Shown: positions 36,895 through 45,530, numbered from the stretch's first letter. The stretch: DNA of 61,663 bases from Ruminococcus sp. Phil11 (GCA_001940925.1 MSGZ01000015.1:1-61663), one strand, 5' to 3'. Numbers and translations: made by a program. The notes: generated by a model from the letters alone, not told the origin.

Positions 36895-38220
36895 ATGGGC
36901 TTAATTATGGCTGCAGCACAGGCGATCGGCAATACGCTGAAAGATCAGTGGCTTGAGTATTTCATCTGCCCGTCTCTCCCCCCTGAGACGCTTATGGTTC
37001 AGGGTCAGAAGATGACCAAGGGCAACAACAAGGGCAATGACAATGTCATCACGAACGGAAGCGGTATCGTCGTCGCAGACGGTCAGTGCATGATCATCGT
37101 TGAGCAGGGCCGCGTCATGGAGATCTGCGCGGAGCCCGGTGAGTATACATACGACATCGGCTCCCAGCCGAGCGTGTTTTCCGGCAAATTCGGTGCCGGT
37201 CTCGTTGCATCCTTCAAGCAGGGCTGGAACGACTTTAAGCACGGCGGCGACAAGGCTGTCGATCAGCGTGTTTACTACTTCAACACGAAGGAGATCATGG
37301 GCAACCTGTTCGGTACCCAGAATCCGATTCCGTTCCGCATCGTGGACAGAAACATCGGCCTCGATCTCGATTCCAGCCTCCGCTGCAACGGTACCTATAC
37401 CTTCCACATTGCTGACCCGATGATGCTGTATCAGTATGCGATCGGCGGCAATTTCAGCGGCGCATTCGCAAAGAGCACCAACGGTCTTGATACGCAGATG
37501 AGAAGCGAGTTCCTGAAGGCTCTGCAGCCGGCACTCGGCAAGCTCTCTGCACAGGGCATCCGTTACAGCGAGCTGCCTGCACATACCGATGAGCTCTGCG
37601 ACGCACTGAACGAAGCACTGGCTGACCTCTGGAGAGGCAAGCGCGGCATCGAGATCGGTGAAGTTGTCATCAATTCCGCTACAATTCCGCCGGAGGATCA
37701 TGAGATGATCAAGCAGGCACAGCGTGCTGCGATCAACCGTGACCCGAGCATGGCCGCTGCAACTATGGTCGGTGCACAGGCACAGGCTATGCAGGATGCT
37801 GCAAAGAATACCGGCGGTGCCGTCAATGCCTTCATGGGCATGGGCATGGCACAGAATATGGGCGGCGTCAATGCTTCCCAGCTCTTCGCAATGGGTCAGC
37901 AGCAGGCTGCACCGGCCGCTCCGACTCCGGCAGCAGCACCGGCTGCAAACAGCTGGACATGCTCCTGCGGCACAGTCAATACCGGCAAGTTCTGCATGAG
38001 CTGCGGCAGCGCAAAGCCGGCTCCGGCAGAGGGCTGGACCTGCTCCTGCGGTACCGTCAATCAGGGCAAGTTCTGCATGGAATGCGGCAAGAGCAAGCCT
38101 GCAGGTGCTCCGCTTTATCGCTGCGACAAATGCGGCTGGCAGCCGGAGGATCCGATGAATCCCCCGAAGTTCTGCCCTGAGTGCGGCGATCTCTTTGATG
38201 AAAACGACGTTCAGAAGTAA
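36895..38220 (+). CDS. SPFH-domain protein with C-terminal zinc ribbons (YdjI-like)
   Basis: The 441-residue product has an SPFH/virion-core-like domain (about 20-290), a Met/Gln/Ala-rich linker, then three zinc ribbons: WTCSCGTVNTGKFCMSCG, WTCSCGTVNQGKFCMECG and YRCDKCGW...FCPECGD. There is no membrane helix. Bacillus YdjI is a shorter relative that, with YdjG and YdjH, recruits PspA to the membrane. Here the next two genes supply a zinc-ribbon membrane protein and a small membrane protein, but no pspA is nearby. Extra zinc ribbons suggest binding to protein or nucleic acid (inference). Confidence 0.88.
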   Translation: MGLIMAAAQAIGNTLKDQWLEYFICPSLPPETLMVQGQKMTKGNNKGNDNVITNGSGIVVADGQCMIIVEQGRVMEICAEPGEYTYDIGSQPSVFSGKFGAGLVASFKQGWNDFKHGGDKAVDQRVYYFNTKEIMGNLFGTQNPIPFRIVDRNIGLDLDSSLRCNGTYTFHIADPMMLYQYAIGGNFSGAFAKSTNGLDTQMRSEFLKALQPALGKLSAQGIRYSELPAHTDELCDALNEALADLWRGKRGIEIGEVVINSATIPPEDHEMIKQAQRAAINRDPSMAAATMVGAQAQAMQDAAKNTGGAVNAFMGMGMAQNMGGVNASQLFAMGQQQAAPAAPTPAAAPAANSWTCSCGTVNTGKFCMSCGSAKPAPAEGWTCSCGTVNQGKFCMECGKSKPAGAPLYRCDKCGWQPEDPMNPPKFCPECGDLFDENDVQK

Positions 38221-38228
38221 TAACTGAC

Positions 38229-38257
38229 ATCAGGCGGGTTTCGACCCGCCTGATTGT
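38229..38257 (+). terminator. Stem-loop between SPFH gene and YdjG-like gene
   Basis: A perfect 11-bp stem (ATCAGGCGGGT / ACCCGCCTGAT) has a weak T stretch after it; it is probably a partial attenuator since the next gene follows within 30 bases. Confidence 0.6.
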
Positions 38258-38283
38258 TAATCCGGTAAAAGGAGCCCGCAAGC

Positions 38284-39369
38284 ATGGCAGATCTGATCGA
38301 ATACAAATGCCCCTCATGCGGCGGCAAGCTGGAATTTAACTCCGCCGCACAAAAAATGAAATGCCCGTTCTGTCTCTCCGAATTTGACCCCGCCGATTTT
38401 CAGCAGCAGGATGACGATCTGGAACAGAAGCCTGCTGAAAACAGTTCGGATTCCGCCGCGGATAATACAGACAGTGGATGGACGCAGAGCGAAACAGAAG
38501 GATTGCGCGTCTATAAATGCCAGTCCTGCGGCGGCGAGGTCGTCGGCGATGAGACCATGGCCGCAGGCAAATGCCCGTACTGCGACAACCCGGTCATCAT
38601 GACCGGACAGTTCAGCGGCGACCTGAAGCCCGATCTTGTCATTCCGTTCAAGCTGGACAAGGAAGCGGCAAAAAAAGCACTCCTGCAGCACATGGAGGGC
38701 AAGCCTCTGCTGCCCAAGATCTTCAAAAGCGAGAATCACATCGACGAGATCAAGGGTATTTATGTTCCTGTCTGGCTGTTCAATGCCGAAGCAGATGCGC
38801 AGTTCCGCTATGAAGCAAAAAAGATCCGCCGCTGGACGGATCAGCAGTTTTCGTACACGGAAACAAGTGTCTTTCATGTTGACCGCGCCGGTACGATCTC
38901 CTTTGAGAATGTCCCGGTGGACGGCTCCTCCAAAATGGACAACACCTTGATGGAGTCTCTGGAGCCGTTTGACTGCAAGGCAGCCGTTCCGTTTCAGACG
39001 GCATTCCTCTCCGGCTATCTGGCAGACCGCTACGATGCGGACGGCAAAGCGTGTCAGCCGCGTGCAGACGAACGCATCCGGCAGAGCACCCGGCAGGAGT
39101 TTGCCAAAACCGTTCAGGGCTATGACGCCGTCAATACCGAGCATGAGGATATCCGGCTGACCGAAGGCAAAACGCAGTATGCGCTGTATCCGGTCTGGCT
39201 GCTGAACACCTCATGGAACGGAAACAAATACACCTTTGCGATGAACGGACAGACCGGCAAATTCGTCGGTGATCTGCCGTCTGACAAGGGCAAGGCATGG
39301 GCGATCTTCCTCGCCGTCACCGCTGCCGTCACGGTCGTCAGTTACCTGATCGGCATGATGCTGAAATGA
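38284..39369 (+). CDS. Zinc-ribbon membrane protein (YdjG-like)
   Basis: The 361-residue product has a TFIIB-type zinc ribbon at 8-37 (CPSCGGKLEF...CPFC), an acidic linker, a second ribbon near 80 (CQSCGGEVVG...CPYC), a soluble middle with beta strands and one C-terminal helix (about 338-360). It matches the layout of Bacillus YdjG. AAAGGAG lies nine bases before the ATG. With the SPFH protein upstream it should form a membrane-stress or membrane-domain complex. Confidence 0.85.
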   Translation: MADLIEYKCPSCGGKLEFNSAAQKMKCPFCLSEFDPADFQQQDDDLEQKPAENSSDSAADNTDSGWTQSETEGLRVYKCQSCGGEVVGDETMAAGKCPYCDNPVIMTGQFSGDLKPDLVIPFKLDKEAAKKALLQHMEGKPLLPKIFKSENHIDEIKGIYVPVWLFNAEADAQFRYEAKKIRRWTDQQFSYTETSVFHVDRAGTISFENVPVDGSSKMDNTLMESLEPFDCKAAVPFQTAFLSGYLADRYDADGKACQPRADERIRQSTRQEFAKTVQGYDAVNTEHEDIRLTEGKTQYALYPVWLLNTSWNGNKYTFAMNGQTGKFVGDLPSDKGKAWAIFLAVTAAVTVVSYLIGMMLK

Positions 39370-39384
39370 AAGGAGTGCTGACGC

Positions 39385-39774
39385 ATGGATATTATGATTC
39401 CTCTGATTATCGGTCTTGTCGTCGGCCTGATCGTTCTGTTTTCGCTGCTGTCACAGCTGAAATCTGTTGCACAGAAGCACACGGCTTCCGATTACATCAC
39501 ACAGCACAGCCTGCATCTCACGGTGCGCGATGACCGCTTCATCACAAAGCATACCGAACGGCAGATGATCCGGCAGGCACCGGATCCCGGTGCAATGCCG
39601 CCGGGCGCGCCGGCATCCTCACATCAGGGTGCCGGTCCCAAGCCCCCGCAGGGCGGTTTTTCAGTCACAAATATGCCGAAGCCGCCGCAGAGCAGCCATT
39701 CCGGCATGAACACACCGCGTCCGCAGCAGGGCGGCGGCCTGAACATCGTTGATACGCCGAAGCACGGCAAATAA
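39385..39774 (+). CDS. Small single-pass membrane protein, Pro-rich tail
   Basis: The 129-residue product has one N-terminal helix (IPLIIGLVVGLIVLFSLL), a short conserved-looking stretch (LKSVAQKHTASDYI) and a Pro/Gly/Gln-rich tail from about 65. It occupies the position of YdjH in the Bacillus operon, but homology is not clear by eye. It is the last gene of the three-gene unit. Confidence 0.75.
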   Translation: MDIMIPLIIGLVVGLIVLFSLLSQLKSVAQKHTASDYITQHSLHLTVRDDRFITKHTERQMIRQAPDPGAMPPGAPASSHQGAGPKPPQGGFSVTNMPKPPQSSHSGMNTPRPQQGGGLNIVDTPKHGK

Positions 39775-39778
39775 CACA

Positions 39779-39815
39779 AAACTGCACCGACTGAAAAGCC
39801 GGTGCAGTTCTTTTA
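39779..39815. terminator. Bidirectional terminator between the SPFH operon and dapB
   Basis: AACTGCACCGACT / AGCCGGTGCAGTT stem with TTTT on the plus side; it lies between convergent stops. Confidence 0.85.
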
Positions 39816-39820
39816 TCCTA

Positions 39821-40579
39821 TTACGCTTCCGCAAGCAGATCGGTCATGTTGTAAAGCTTCGGTGCCTTGCCGATCAGGAACAGTGCTGCATTGACGGAGC
39901 CCTCTGCGAACACGCGCTTCGAGGAAGCAGTGTGCGTCACGGAAATGCACTCATCCGGTCCCGCGAACAGGACCTCATGCTCACCGACGATTGTGCCGCC
40001 GCGGATCGAATGCATCCCGATCTCGGTCATTTCGCGCTTTTTCCGGACGCTGTGGCGGTCATAGACCAGATGCTTCGGCGGATCGGTCTCCTCGCAGATC
40101 GCATTCGCGATCATCAGAGCTGTGCCGGACGGCGCGTCGATCTTCTGATTGTGGTGCTTTTCAATGATTTCAATATCGAACTGATTGCCAAGTACCGCAG
40201 CAGCTTTCTTTGCAAGTGCCATGAGCAGCTGAATGCCGATCGACATATTGCCGGAGGCGAACAGTGCCACATTCGCAGATGCTGACTGAATCTTAGCAAG
40301 CTGCTCGTCGGAATATCCGGTTGTTGCCAGCACGACCGGCGTACCGGTCTTCTGCGCATAATCGAGCAGACCGTCCAGACAGCTCGGGTGGCTGTAATCA
40401 ATGATGACGTCCGGCTTTTCGGTCATCTTAGCCGGGCTGTCGTATACAGGAAAGCTGAATCCGGCATCTGTCCGGATGTCGATGCCGCAGCAGACTTCGC
40501 AGTCGTTCCGCTCCGCGATGCTGCTGACAAGCGTTCTGCCCATGTGACCGGACACGCCGCTGATCGCAATTTGTACCAT
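39821..40579 (-). CDS. dapB: 4-hydroxy-tetrahydrodipicolinate reductase
   Basis: The 252-residue product has the nucleotide-binding start ISGVSGHMGRT and the active-site segment IIEKHHNQKIDAPSGTAL with the catalytic His and Lys. It reduces the DapA product with NAD(P)H in the diaminopimelate/lysine pathway. It is the last gene of asd-X-Y-dapA-dapB. AAAGGA is seven bases before the ATG. Confidence 0.95.
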   Translation of the reverse strand: MVQIAISGVSGHMGRTLVSSIAERNDCEVCCGIDIRTDAGFSFPVYDSPAKMTEKPDVIIDYSHPSCLDGLLDYAQKTGTPVVLATTGYSDEQLAKIQSASANVALFASGNMSIGIQLLMALAKKAAAVLGNQFDIEIIEKHHNQKIDAPSGTALMIANAICEETDPPKHLVYDRHSVRKKREMTEIGMHSIRGGTIVGEHEVLFAGPDECISVTHTASSKRVFAEGSVNAALFLIGKAPKLYNMTDLLAEA

Positions 40580-40601
40580 GTTACATTCCTTTCATTTCGA
40601 C

Positions 40602-40631
40602 GATGCCGCCTGAACCGGATCAGGCGGCATT
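40602..40631 (-). other. Stem-loop between dapA and dapB
   Basis: ATGCCGCCTGA pairs with TCAGGCGGCAT. There is no T run on either side, so it is more likely an RNA-stability or spacing element than a terminator. Confidence 0.6.
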
Positions 40632-40642
40632 CTCATTCCTGT

Positions 40643-41533
40643 TTACTTCAGGATCCCCTGCTTGGTCATTTCCGCAGTCAGGATTGCCTTGTTGCTGTCC
40701 GCCATATCGTAAAGCGGCAGACGACATGCACCGGCTGCAAAGCCCATCCGGTTGACGGCTTCCTTGACCGGGATCGGGTTCGTCTCGCAGAACAGCGCAT
40801 GGATCAGCTTCAGATACTTGAGCTGCAGTGCTGCAGCGGTCTTGAAATCGCCTGCGAGTGCAGCAGCCGTCATATCATGCGTTTCCTGCGGTGCGATATT
40901 CGACAGCACGGAGATGACGCCCTTTGCGCCGAGGCTCATCATCGGAACGATCTGGTCGTCATTGCCGCTGTAAACCGTGAGGTTATCGCCGCAGCACTCG
41001 ATCAGATTTGCCGTATAGGTGATGTTGCCGACAGCGTCCTTCATTGCGACGATGTTGTCAATCTCTGCAAGCTTTGCAGCAGTATCCACATCAATCCCGA
41101 GGCCTGTGCGGGACGGAACATTGTACAGAATGATCGGGAGCTTGGTGCTTTCCGCGATTGTCTTGTAGTGGACATACAGACCGCGCTGGGTGGTCTTGTT
41201 ATAATACGGCGTGACAAGCAGCAGTGCATCGGCACCTGCCTGCTCGGCCTCCTGTGAGAGCATCACGGCAGTTGCGGTCGCATTGCTGCCGGTACCGGCG
41301 ATCACCGGCACACGATGATTCGTATGCTTCACAGCAAAGCGGATGACATCAATATGCTCCTGCTCGCTCAGCGTGGAGCTTTCGCCGGTCGTTCCGGCAA
41401 TGACAAGTGCATCGGTACCGTTTTCGATCTGGTAGTCGATCAGTCTTGCCAGTTCTTCGTAATTGACGGTTCCGTCAGCGTGAAACGGTGTCACAAGTGC
41501 GACAGCCGCACCGGTAAAAATAACAGGCTTCAT
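40643..41533 (-). CDS. dapA: 4-hydroxy-tetrahydrodipicolinate synthase
   Basis: The 296-residue TIM-barrel lyase has the Schiff-base Lys165 (AMKDAVGN), Tyr137 (LYNVPSRTG) with Arg142, and the Thr pair in AGTTGES. It condenses aspartate semialdehyde with pyruvate. The next gene, dapB, is 63 bases downstream across a stem-loop. The operon is under lysine riboswitch control. Confidence 0.96.
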   Translation of the reverse strand: MKPVIFTGAAVALVTPFHADGTVNYEELARLIDYQIENGTDALVIAGTTGESSTLSEQEHIDVIRFAVKHTNHRVPVIAGTGSNATATAVMLSQEAEQAGADALLLVTPYYNKTTQRGLYVHYKTIAESTKLPIILYNVPSRTGLGIDVDTAAKLAEIDNIVAMKDAVGNITYTANLIECCGDNLTVYSGNDDQIVPMMSLGAKGVISVLSNIAPQETHDMTAAALAGDFKTAAALQLKYLKLIHALFCETNPIPVKEAVNRMGFAAGACRLPLYDMADSNKAILTAEMTKQGILK

Positions 41534-41568
41534 AAGTACCTTCCTTTCTAAATCCTGAATGCAGAGGG

Positions 41569-41982
41569 TTACAACTGTTTCTCCGACGGGAACTGATCGT
41601 TCAGCCAGCGAAGCAGCAGATTTTTTTCGTCCTCCGAAAAGCCGAAAAACGCAGTCTGCGCCGGATCGTCCGAACAGCAGCCGATCAGCAGATCACCGCA
41701 GACCGGACAGCCTGTCAGATAAAAGCAGGTCCCGATCCGGTTCACGGGCAGTCCGCGGTCACCGCTGCGCGCGTCGATCAGATAACAGAGCAGACGTTCT
41801 CCGGTCAGTGCATCCGGCCGGAACGGGATCCGCAGACGCTCCGTCACATCGGTGTCCAGCAGCGCAGCCGGAATTTCCTGCGGGATATCCCCGGCAGGAA
41901 CGACAACTGCCTCTCTGACGCCTTCGGCCGTCACGCGGATCAGATACTGCTGCGCATCCATGAAACAGCACTCCCCTGCCAT
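41569..41982 (-). CDS. Unknown Cys-containing protein in the lysine operon
   Basis: The product is 137 residues from the ATG at 41982 (GAGGA upstream); a TTG at 42030 and an ATG at 41961 are alternatives. Cysteines occur near the N-terminus (GECC) and in a CPVC plus CC motif (GCPVCGDLLIGCC), so metal binding is possible. It has no signal peptide or membrane segment. It is not recognised. Tight placement between the gene at 42014 and dapA implies co-expression with lysine biosynthesis. Confidence 0.65.
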   Translation of the reverse strand: MAGECCFMDAQQYLIRVTAEGVREAVVVPAGDIPQEIPAALLDTDVTERLRIPFRPDALTGERLLCYLIDARSGDRGLPVNRIGTCFYLTGCPVCGDLLIGCCSDDPAQTAFFGFSEDEKNLLLRWLNDQFPSEKQL

Positions 41983-42013
41983 ACGGCATTCCTCTGCCGT
42001 ATGATATGATAGA

Positions 42014-42616
42014 TCACAAAATTTTGACAAAGTTCCGGATCAGCTCGGATGAACTGACCGGCTTTCCGACATTGCCGACCGCTTCCCCGACCCCGAACCG
42101 GTAGACCGGCAGTCTCCCGGTGGGATCCATTTCCCGGACGGCATCCTGCACGGTATCGCGGTTTGCTTCATTCACGGGAATGAAAATGCGGTCAGTCTCC
42201 TCCGTATCGGCCAGGACAAGCGTGACCGTGACGGCACGCTTGGAACCGGTCACGGCTACATACTGCGGCTTGCGCGAAAGCAGGAACGCACGGTATTCCA
42301 TGAGCGTTTCCTTCGCGCCGCACGCGATCAGCAGCTCGCTTAATGCATGGGCTTCCAGATCGGTCGCGTCATCATGCAGCACAAGCAGATAATCCCGCGG
42401 CCGGAACCCGAATGTCCTGTCCTGCAGGAACTCCCGCAGAGGCGTCCGCTGCTGATTGTATTCCTGAAAATACGCAGGCACAAACGGATAAAGAGGCGGT
42501 TCCTTCGGCGTATAGGTCTCAAACTCAATGCCGCCGCGGATCTTCCGGTCCACAGTCACATCGACCAGCGCGATCTTAAATGCATCGTTTGTCGGACAGA
42601 CAAAAACATGCCGCAT
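42014..42616 (-). CDS. Unknown cytoplasmic protein in the lysine operon
   Basis: The 200-residue product starts at the ATG at 42616, eight bases after AAGGAGG (a GTG four codons earlier overlaps the ribosome site). It begins MRHVFVCPTNDAFKIA and contains strands resembling an alpha/beta domain (DYLLVLHDDATDLEAHALSE, VTVTLVLADTEETD). I do not recognise a family. It may act with the 41569 product, whose possible TTG start overlaps its end. Confidence 0.7.
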   Translation of the reverse strand: MRHVFVCPTNDAFKIALVDVTVDRKIRGGIEFETYTPKEPPLYPFVPAYFQEYNQQRTPLREFLQDRTFGFRPRDYLLVLHDDATDLEAHALSELLIACGAKETLMEYRAFLLSRKPQYVAVTGSKRAVTVTLVLADTEETDRIFIPVNEANRDTVQDAVREMDPTGRLPVYRFGVGEAVGNVGKPVSSSELIRNFVKIL

Positions 42617-42649
42617 CCGGAACACCTCCTTTCCGCAGATTCTCAGTTA

Positions 42650-43732
42650 TCAGTCAAAATAGCCCTTTGCAGCCAGCAGCTCTGCGAGCTCTACAGCACC
42701 GCCTGCTGCGCCGCGCAGCGTATTGTGGGACAGGCAGACAAACTTGTAATCGAACAGCGTATCCGCACGCAGTCTGCCGATCGAGATCGCCATGCCGCCT
42801 TCCATATTTCTGTCCAGTCTGGCCTGCGGACGGTCCGGCTCCTCGAAGTAGTTGAGGAACTGCTTGGGGGCGTGCGGAAGTGCGAGCTCTTGCGGGATGC
42901 CCTTGTACTCTGCCCATGCAGCCTTGATCTCATCCTCAGTCGGCTTGTTCTCGAACTTAACGAACACAGCAGCCGTATGGCCGTCGGAGACCGGCACGCG
43001 GAGGCACTGTGTCGTAATCAGCGGGCTCTTTGCCTTAACAATCTCACCGTTTTCGATCGAACCCCAGATTTTCAGCGGCTCCTGCTCGGATTTTTCTTCT
43101 TCACCGCCGATATACGGGATCAGGTTGTCAATCATCTCCGGCCAGCGTTCAAAGGTCTTTCCTGCACCGGAAATTGCCTGATAGGTGCAGGCCAGCACCT
43201 GCTTGATGCCGAACTTGCGCAGCGGATGCAGTGCCGGAACATAGCTCTGAATGGAGCAGTTGGACTTGACTGCGATAAAGCCGCGCTTCGTGCCGAGACG
43301 CTTTCTCTGGGAAGCGATGATCTCGAGATGCTCCGGGTTCAGCTCCGGAATGATCATCGGGACATCCGGCGTAAAGCGGTGTGCGGAGTTGTTGGAAACG
43401 ATCGGGCACTCTGCCTTTGCATACGCTTCCTCCAGTGCGCGGAGCGCATCCTTCTTCATATCAACGGCGCAGAAGCAGAAATCGACCTGAGAAGCGATCT
43501 TCTCGATATCCTCGCCCGCATCGCAGATCACGAGATCTGCAAACTTCTCCGGCATCGGCTGATCCTTGAATGCCCAGCGTGCGCCGACTGCCTCACGGTA
43601 GGTCTTTCCGGCCGAACGGGAAGATGCGGCCATGACCGTGACCTTGAACCACGGATGGTCCGCAAGCAGCAGCGCAAAACGCTGACCGACCATGCCGGTT
43701 GCACCGATGATGCCTACACGAAATTCTTTCAT
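42650..43732 (-). CDS. asd: Aspartate-semialdehyde dehydrogenase (archaeal/fungal-type branch)
   Basis: The 360-residue product starts at the ATG at 43732 (GGAGG nine bases upstream). It has the NADP motif GATGMVGQRF, catalytic Cys159 in KSNCSIQ and the active-site segment LACTYQAISGAGK. Features such as EGGMAISIGRLR fit the archaeal/fungal-like type rather than the E. coli type. It makes aspartate semialdehyde for lysine, threonine and methionine. It is the first gene after the riboswitch. Confidence 0.93.
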   Translation of the reverse strand: MKEFRVGIIGATGMVGQRFALLLADHPWFKVTVMAASSRSAGKTYREAVGARWAFKDQPMPEKFADLVICDAGEDIEKIASQVDFCFCAVDMKKDALRALEEAYAKAECPIVSNNSAHRFTPDVPMIIPELNPEHLEIIASQRKRLGTKRGFIAVKSNCSIQSYVPALHPLRKFGIKQVLACTYQAISGAGKTFERWPEMIDNLIPYIGGEEEKSEQEPLKIWGSIENGEIVKAKSPLITTQCLRVPVSDGHTAAVFVKFENKPTEDEIKAAWAEYKGIPQELALPHAPKQFLNYFEEPDRPQARLDRNMEGGMAISIGRLRADTLFDYKFVCLSHNTLRGAAGGAVELAELLAAKGYFD

Positions 43733-43793
43733 TGGAAAAATCCTCCATTCTTTGATCTGTCTGTGCATCGCTGCACAGAATGCTGCTGAGGCA

Positions 43794-43822
43794 GAAAAAA
43801 ATCCGCCATAGTTTGGCGGACA
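43794..43822 (-). terminator. Riboswitch-controlled terminator
   Basis: On the minus strand GTCCGCC / GGCGGAT hairpin followed by TTTTTTT, between the lysine aptamer and asd. It is the expression platform. Confidence 0.85.
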
Positions 43823-43882
43823 TGTGCTCGTTGAACGGATTTGTATGCGCCTTTACCGGCGGAAAAATACAAAAACCCGGTC

Positions 43883-44061
43883 AGCACTCCACAAAGCAGA
43901 AGCCTGCTCTGTGACAGTCACGCACTTGTTCAGTGCGCGCCCAGCCGCAGCGATGCCGTATCGCTTTTGGCTTCGGCGGTCTTGCCTTTTTCACCGGATT
44001 CTGGTTCGTTACCCCGGGTCGGCACCCTCATCCGGCAGGACTCATCAAGCCCGCGCCTCTG
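43883..44061 (-). promoter_or_regulatory. Lysine riboswitch (L-box)
   Basis: The minus strand matches the L-box in order: AGAGGCGCGG near the 5' end, GGTGAAAAAGGC, GCCGAAGC, GGCTGG, CACTGAACAAGTG, GACTGTCA and a closing helix. High lysine should favour the downstream terminator and switch off asd-dapA-dapB and the two unknown genes. Confidence 0.92.
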
Positions 44062-44073
44062 TCCGTGTTCTTA

Positions 44074-44102
44074 TTCTATCACAATATATTGGATTTGTCA
44101 AC
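44074..44102 (-). promoter_or_regulatory. Promoter of the lysine operon
   Basis: Minus strand TTGACA, 17 bases, TAGAAT with TGA before the -10, just upstream of the aptamer. The remaining bases to 44193 hold nothing recognisable. Confidence 0.85.
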
Positions 44103-44193
44103 CCCTTTTTCACGCAATTCTGTATTTCTGTGCAGGACAAATGTATTCGAGCGAAGCACAGACATATTTTTTTAGTCAGCATTCACAGAAGTC

Positions 44194-44222
44194 TTGACAA
44201 TCCCCTGCGGATATGCTAGAAT
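44194..44222 (+). promoter_or_regulatory. Promoter of the FTR-like/thioredoxin pair
   Basis: TTGACA, 17 bases, TAGAAT with TGC before the -10. Confidence 0.8.
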
Positions 44223-44270
44223 AAAATTGTCCGGAAACGGCAGGATATCCGGTAAAGGAGCGTGAAAACC

Positions 44271-44468
44271 GTGAAGATTCGATTCAATGAAGATGCAAAA
44301 ACCGTCGAGCGGATCCGTGAGGGTCTGAAGAAAAAGGACGGCTACTGTCCGTGCCGTCTGCAGCGCACCGAGGAAAATATCTGCATGTGTCAGGAGTTCC
44401 GCGACCAGATCGCCGATCCGGAATTTGAAGGCTACTGCCACTGCAGGCTGTACTACAAGGAAAAATAA
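44271..44468 (+). CDS. Small ferredoxin-thioredoxin-reductase-like catalytic protein
   Basis: The 65-residue product probably starts at the GTG at 44271, ten bases from AAAGGAG (the GTG at 44262 is too close). Three CxC motifs, CPC (26-28), CMC (38-40) and CHC (56-58), mirror the FTR beta subunit CPC-x16-CPC-x8-CHC, but with spacing 9 and 15; total span is the same 33 residues. FTR uses a 4Fe-4S cluster beside a disulfide to reduce thioredoxin from ferredoxin. Thioredoxin is encoded 15 bases downstream, which supports the link. Confidence 0.8.
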   Translation: MKIRFNEDAKTVERIREGLKKKDGYCPCRLQRTEENICMCQEFRDQIADPEFEGYCHCRLYYKEK

Positions 44469-44483
44469 CAGGAGGATACGATC

Positions 44484-44798
44484 ATGGCTGTGATCCATAT
44501 TGAAAACGCAAAGGATTTCGCGCCGGAGGTGCTGAATGCATCCGGAAAGGTGCTGGTTGATTTCTGGGCATCGTGGTGCGGCCCCTGCATGATGATGGCT
44601 CCGGTTCTGGAGGAGCTGGACAAGGCATATCCGGAGCTGAAGGTCGTCAAGGTCAATGTTGATGCGGCACAGGAGCCCGCAGTGCAGTTCGGGATCGACA
44701 GCATCCCGGCATTTTTGCTGTTCGAGAACGGCAAAGTCATCAAAAAGACCGTCGGTGCCATGCCGATGGAAGTGCTTGCCAGACAGCTCGGGCTGTGA
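44484..44798 (+). CDS. trxA: Thioredoxin
   Basis: The 104-residue classical thioredoxin has WCGPC (Cys32, Cys35), the cis-Pro segment SIPAFLLF and the buried Asp region (VLVDFWA). It follows the FTR-like gene in the same unit. No NADPH thioredoxin reductase is nearby, so a ferredoxin-type reductant is plausible. Confidence 0.95.
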   Translation: MAVIHIENAKDFAPEVLNASGKVLVDFWASWCGPCMMMAPVLEELDKAYPELKVVKVNVDAAQEPAVQFGIDSIPAFLLFENGKVIKKTVGAMPMEVLARQLGL

Positions 44799-44822
44799 TC
44801 CGTGGCTTTTCAAAACAGACAA

Positions 44823-44864
44823 AGACGCTGACAGCGCATTCCGTGCCGTCAGCGTCTCTTTTTT
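44823..44864 (+). terminator. Terminator after trxA
   Basis: AGACGCTGAC / GTCAGCGTCT stem followed by CTTTTTT. Confidence 0.9.
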
Positions 44865-44920
44865 ATAACGGAGCCGGGGGGGCATCCCCCATACCGGACA
44901 GTCCGCAAAAACCGCTTTCC

Positions 44921-45322
44921 TTATCCGAAAGTCACGGTTCTGGGCGGCTGGCTCATGTCCATGGAAGCGAACACTGCAGTCGCATTCTTCATGTAGAGCA
45001 CCTCGGTATAGTCGTCATCGACCTTGTACATGAACGCAAGATGCGGATAGGCGTCCAGCATGTGCTGCTTGGCTTCGATGCGCTCGTCGCGCACCAGCTC
45101 GCAGGTGATGCGGATCCACTTGCCGTCCTTGAACGCCGTGATCTCCACCTTCGGGTTGATCTGGATCTGCTTGGAGACATTCTTGGTCTTTCCGGTCAGG
45201 ATGTAAAGCTTGTCCTCGAACAGATCGACAGTGCCGAACGGACGGACACGCGGCTGGTCGCCGTCCATTGTTGCGAGATAGTAGGTATCCGCAGCCTTCA
45301 GAAAATCGTATACTTCTTTCAT
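44921..45322 (-). CDS. Pyridoxamine 5'-phosphate oxidase-like flavin-binding protein
   Basis: The 133-residue product starts at the ATG at 45322 (GGAGG seven bases upstream). It is a split-barrel PPOX-type protein: YYLATMDGDQPRVRPFG, a mid strand LYILTGKTKNVSKQI and ITAFKDGKWIRI. Such small members bind FMN or F420 and act on unknown substrates; true PdxH is longer. It has its own promoter at 45366-45394. Confidence 0.85.
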   Translation of the reverse strand: MKEVYDFLKAADTYYLATMDGDQPRVRPFGTVDLFEDKLYILTGKTKNVSKQIQINPKVEITAFKDGKWIRITCELVRDERIEAKQHMLDAYPHLAFMYKVDDDYTEVLYMKNATAVFASMDMSQPPRTVTFG

Positions 45323-45365
45323 GATTGATCCTCCTTTTTCTGATCGGATCGTCTGATCCGTTTCT

Positions 45366-45394
45366 ATTATAACATAAAAAATCAGAAAATGCAA
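45366..45394 (-). promoter_or_regulatory. Promoter of the PPOX-like gene
   Basis: Minus strand TTGCAT, 17 bases, TATAAT with TGT before the -10. A small CGGATC hairpin lies in the leader (45345-45360). Confidence 0.75.
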
Positions 45395-45530
45395 TGACGA
45401 ATCGCATGAATTGGAAAAAATTGCATTCCGGTGCACATACGCACCGCATAACACACCCTTTCCCGTAGCGATTTACTGCCCTCAGCGGTGAATTATCGCA
45501 ATATTCTGCGTAAAGTCCGCAATGCGCGGC

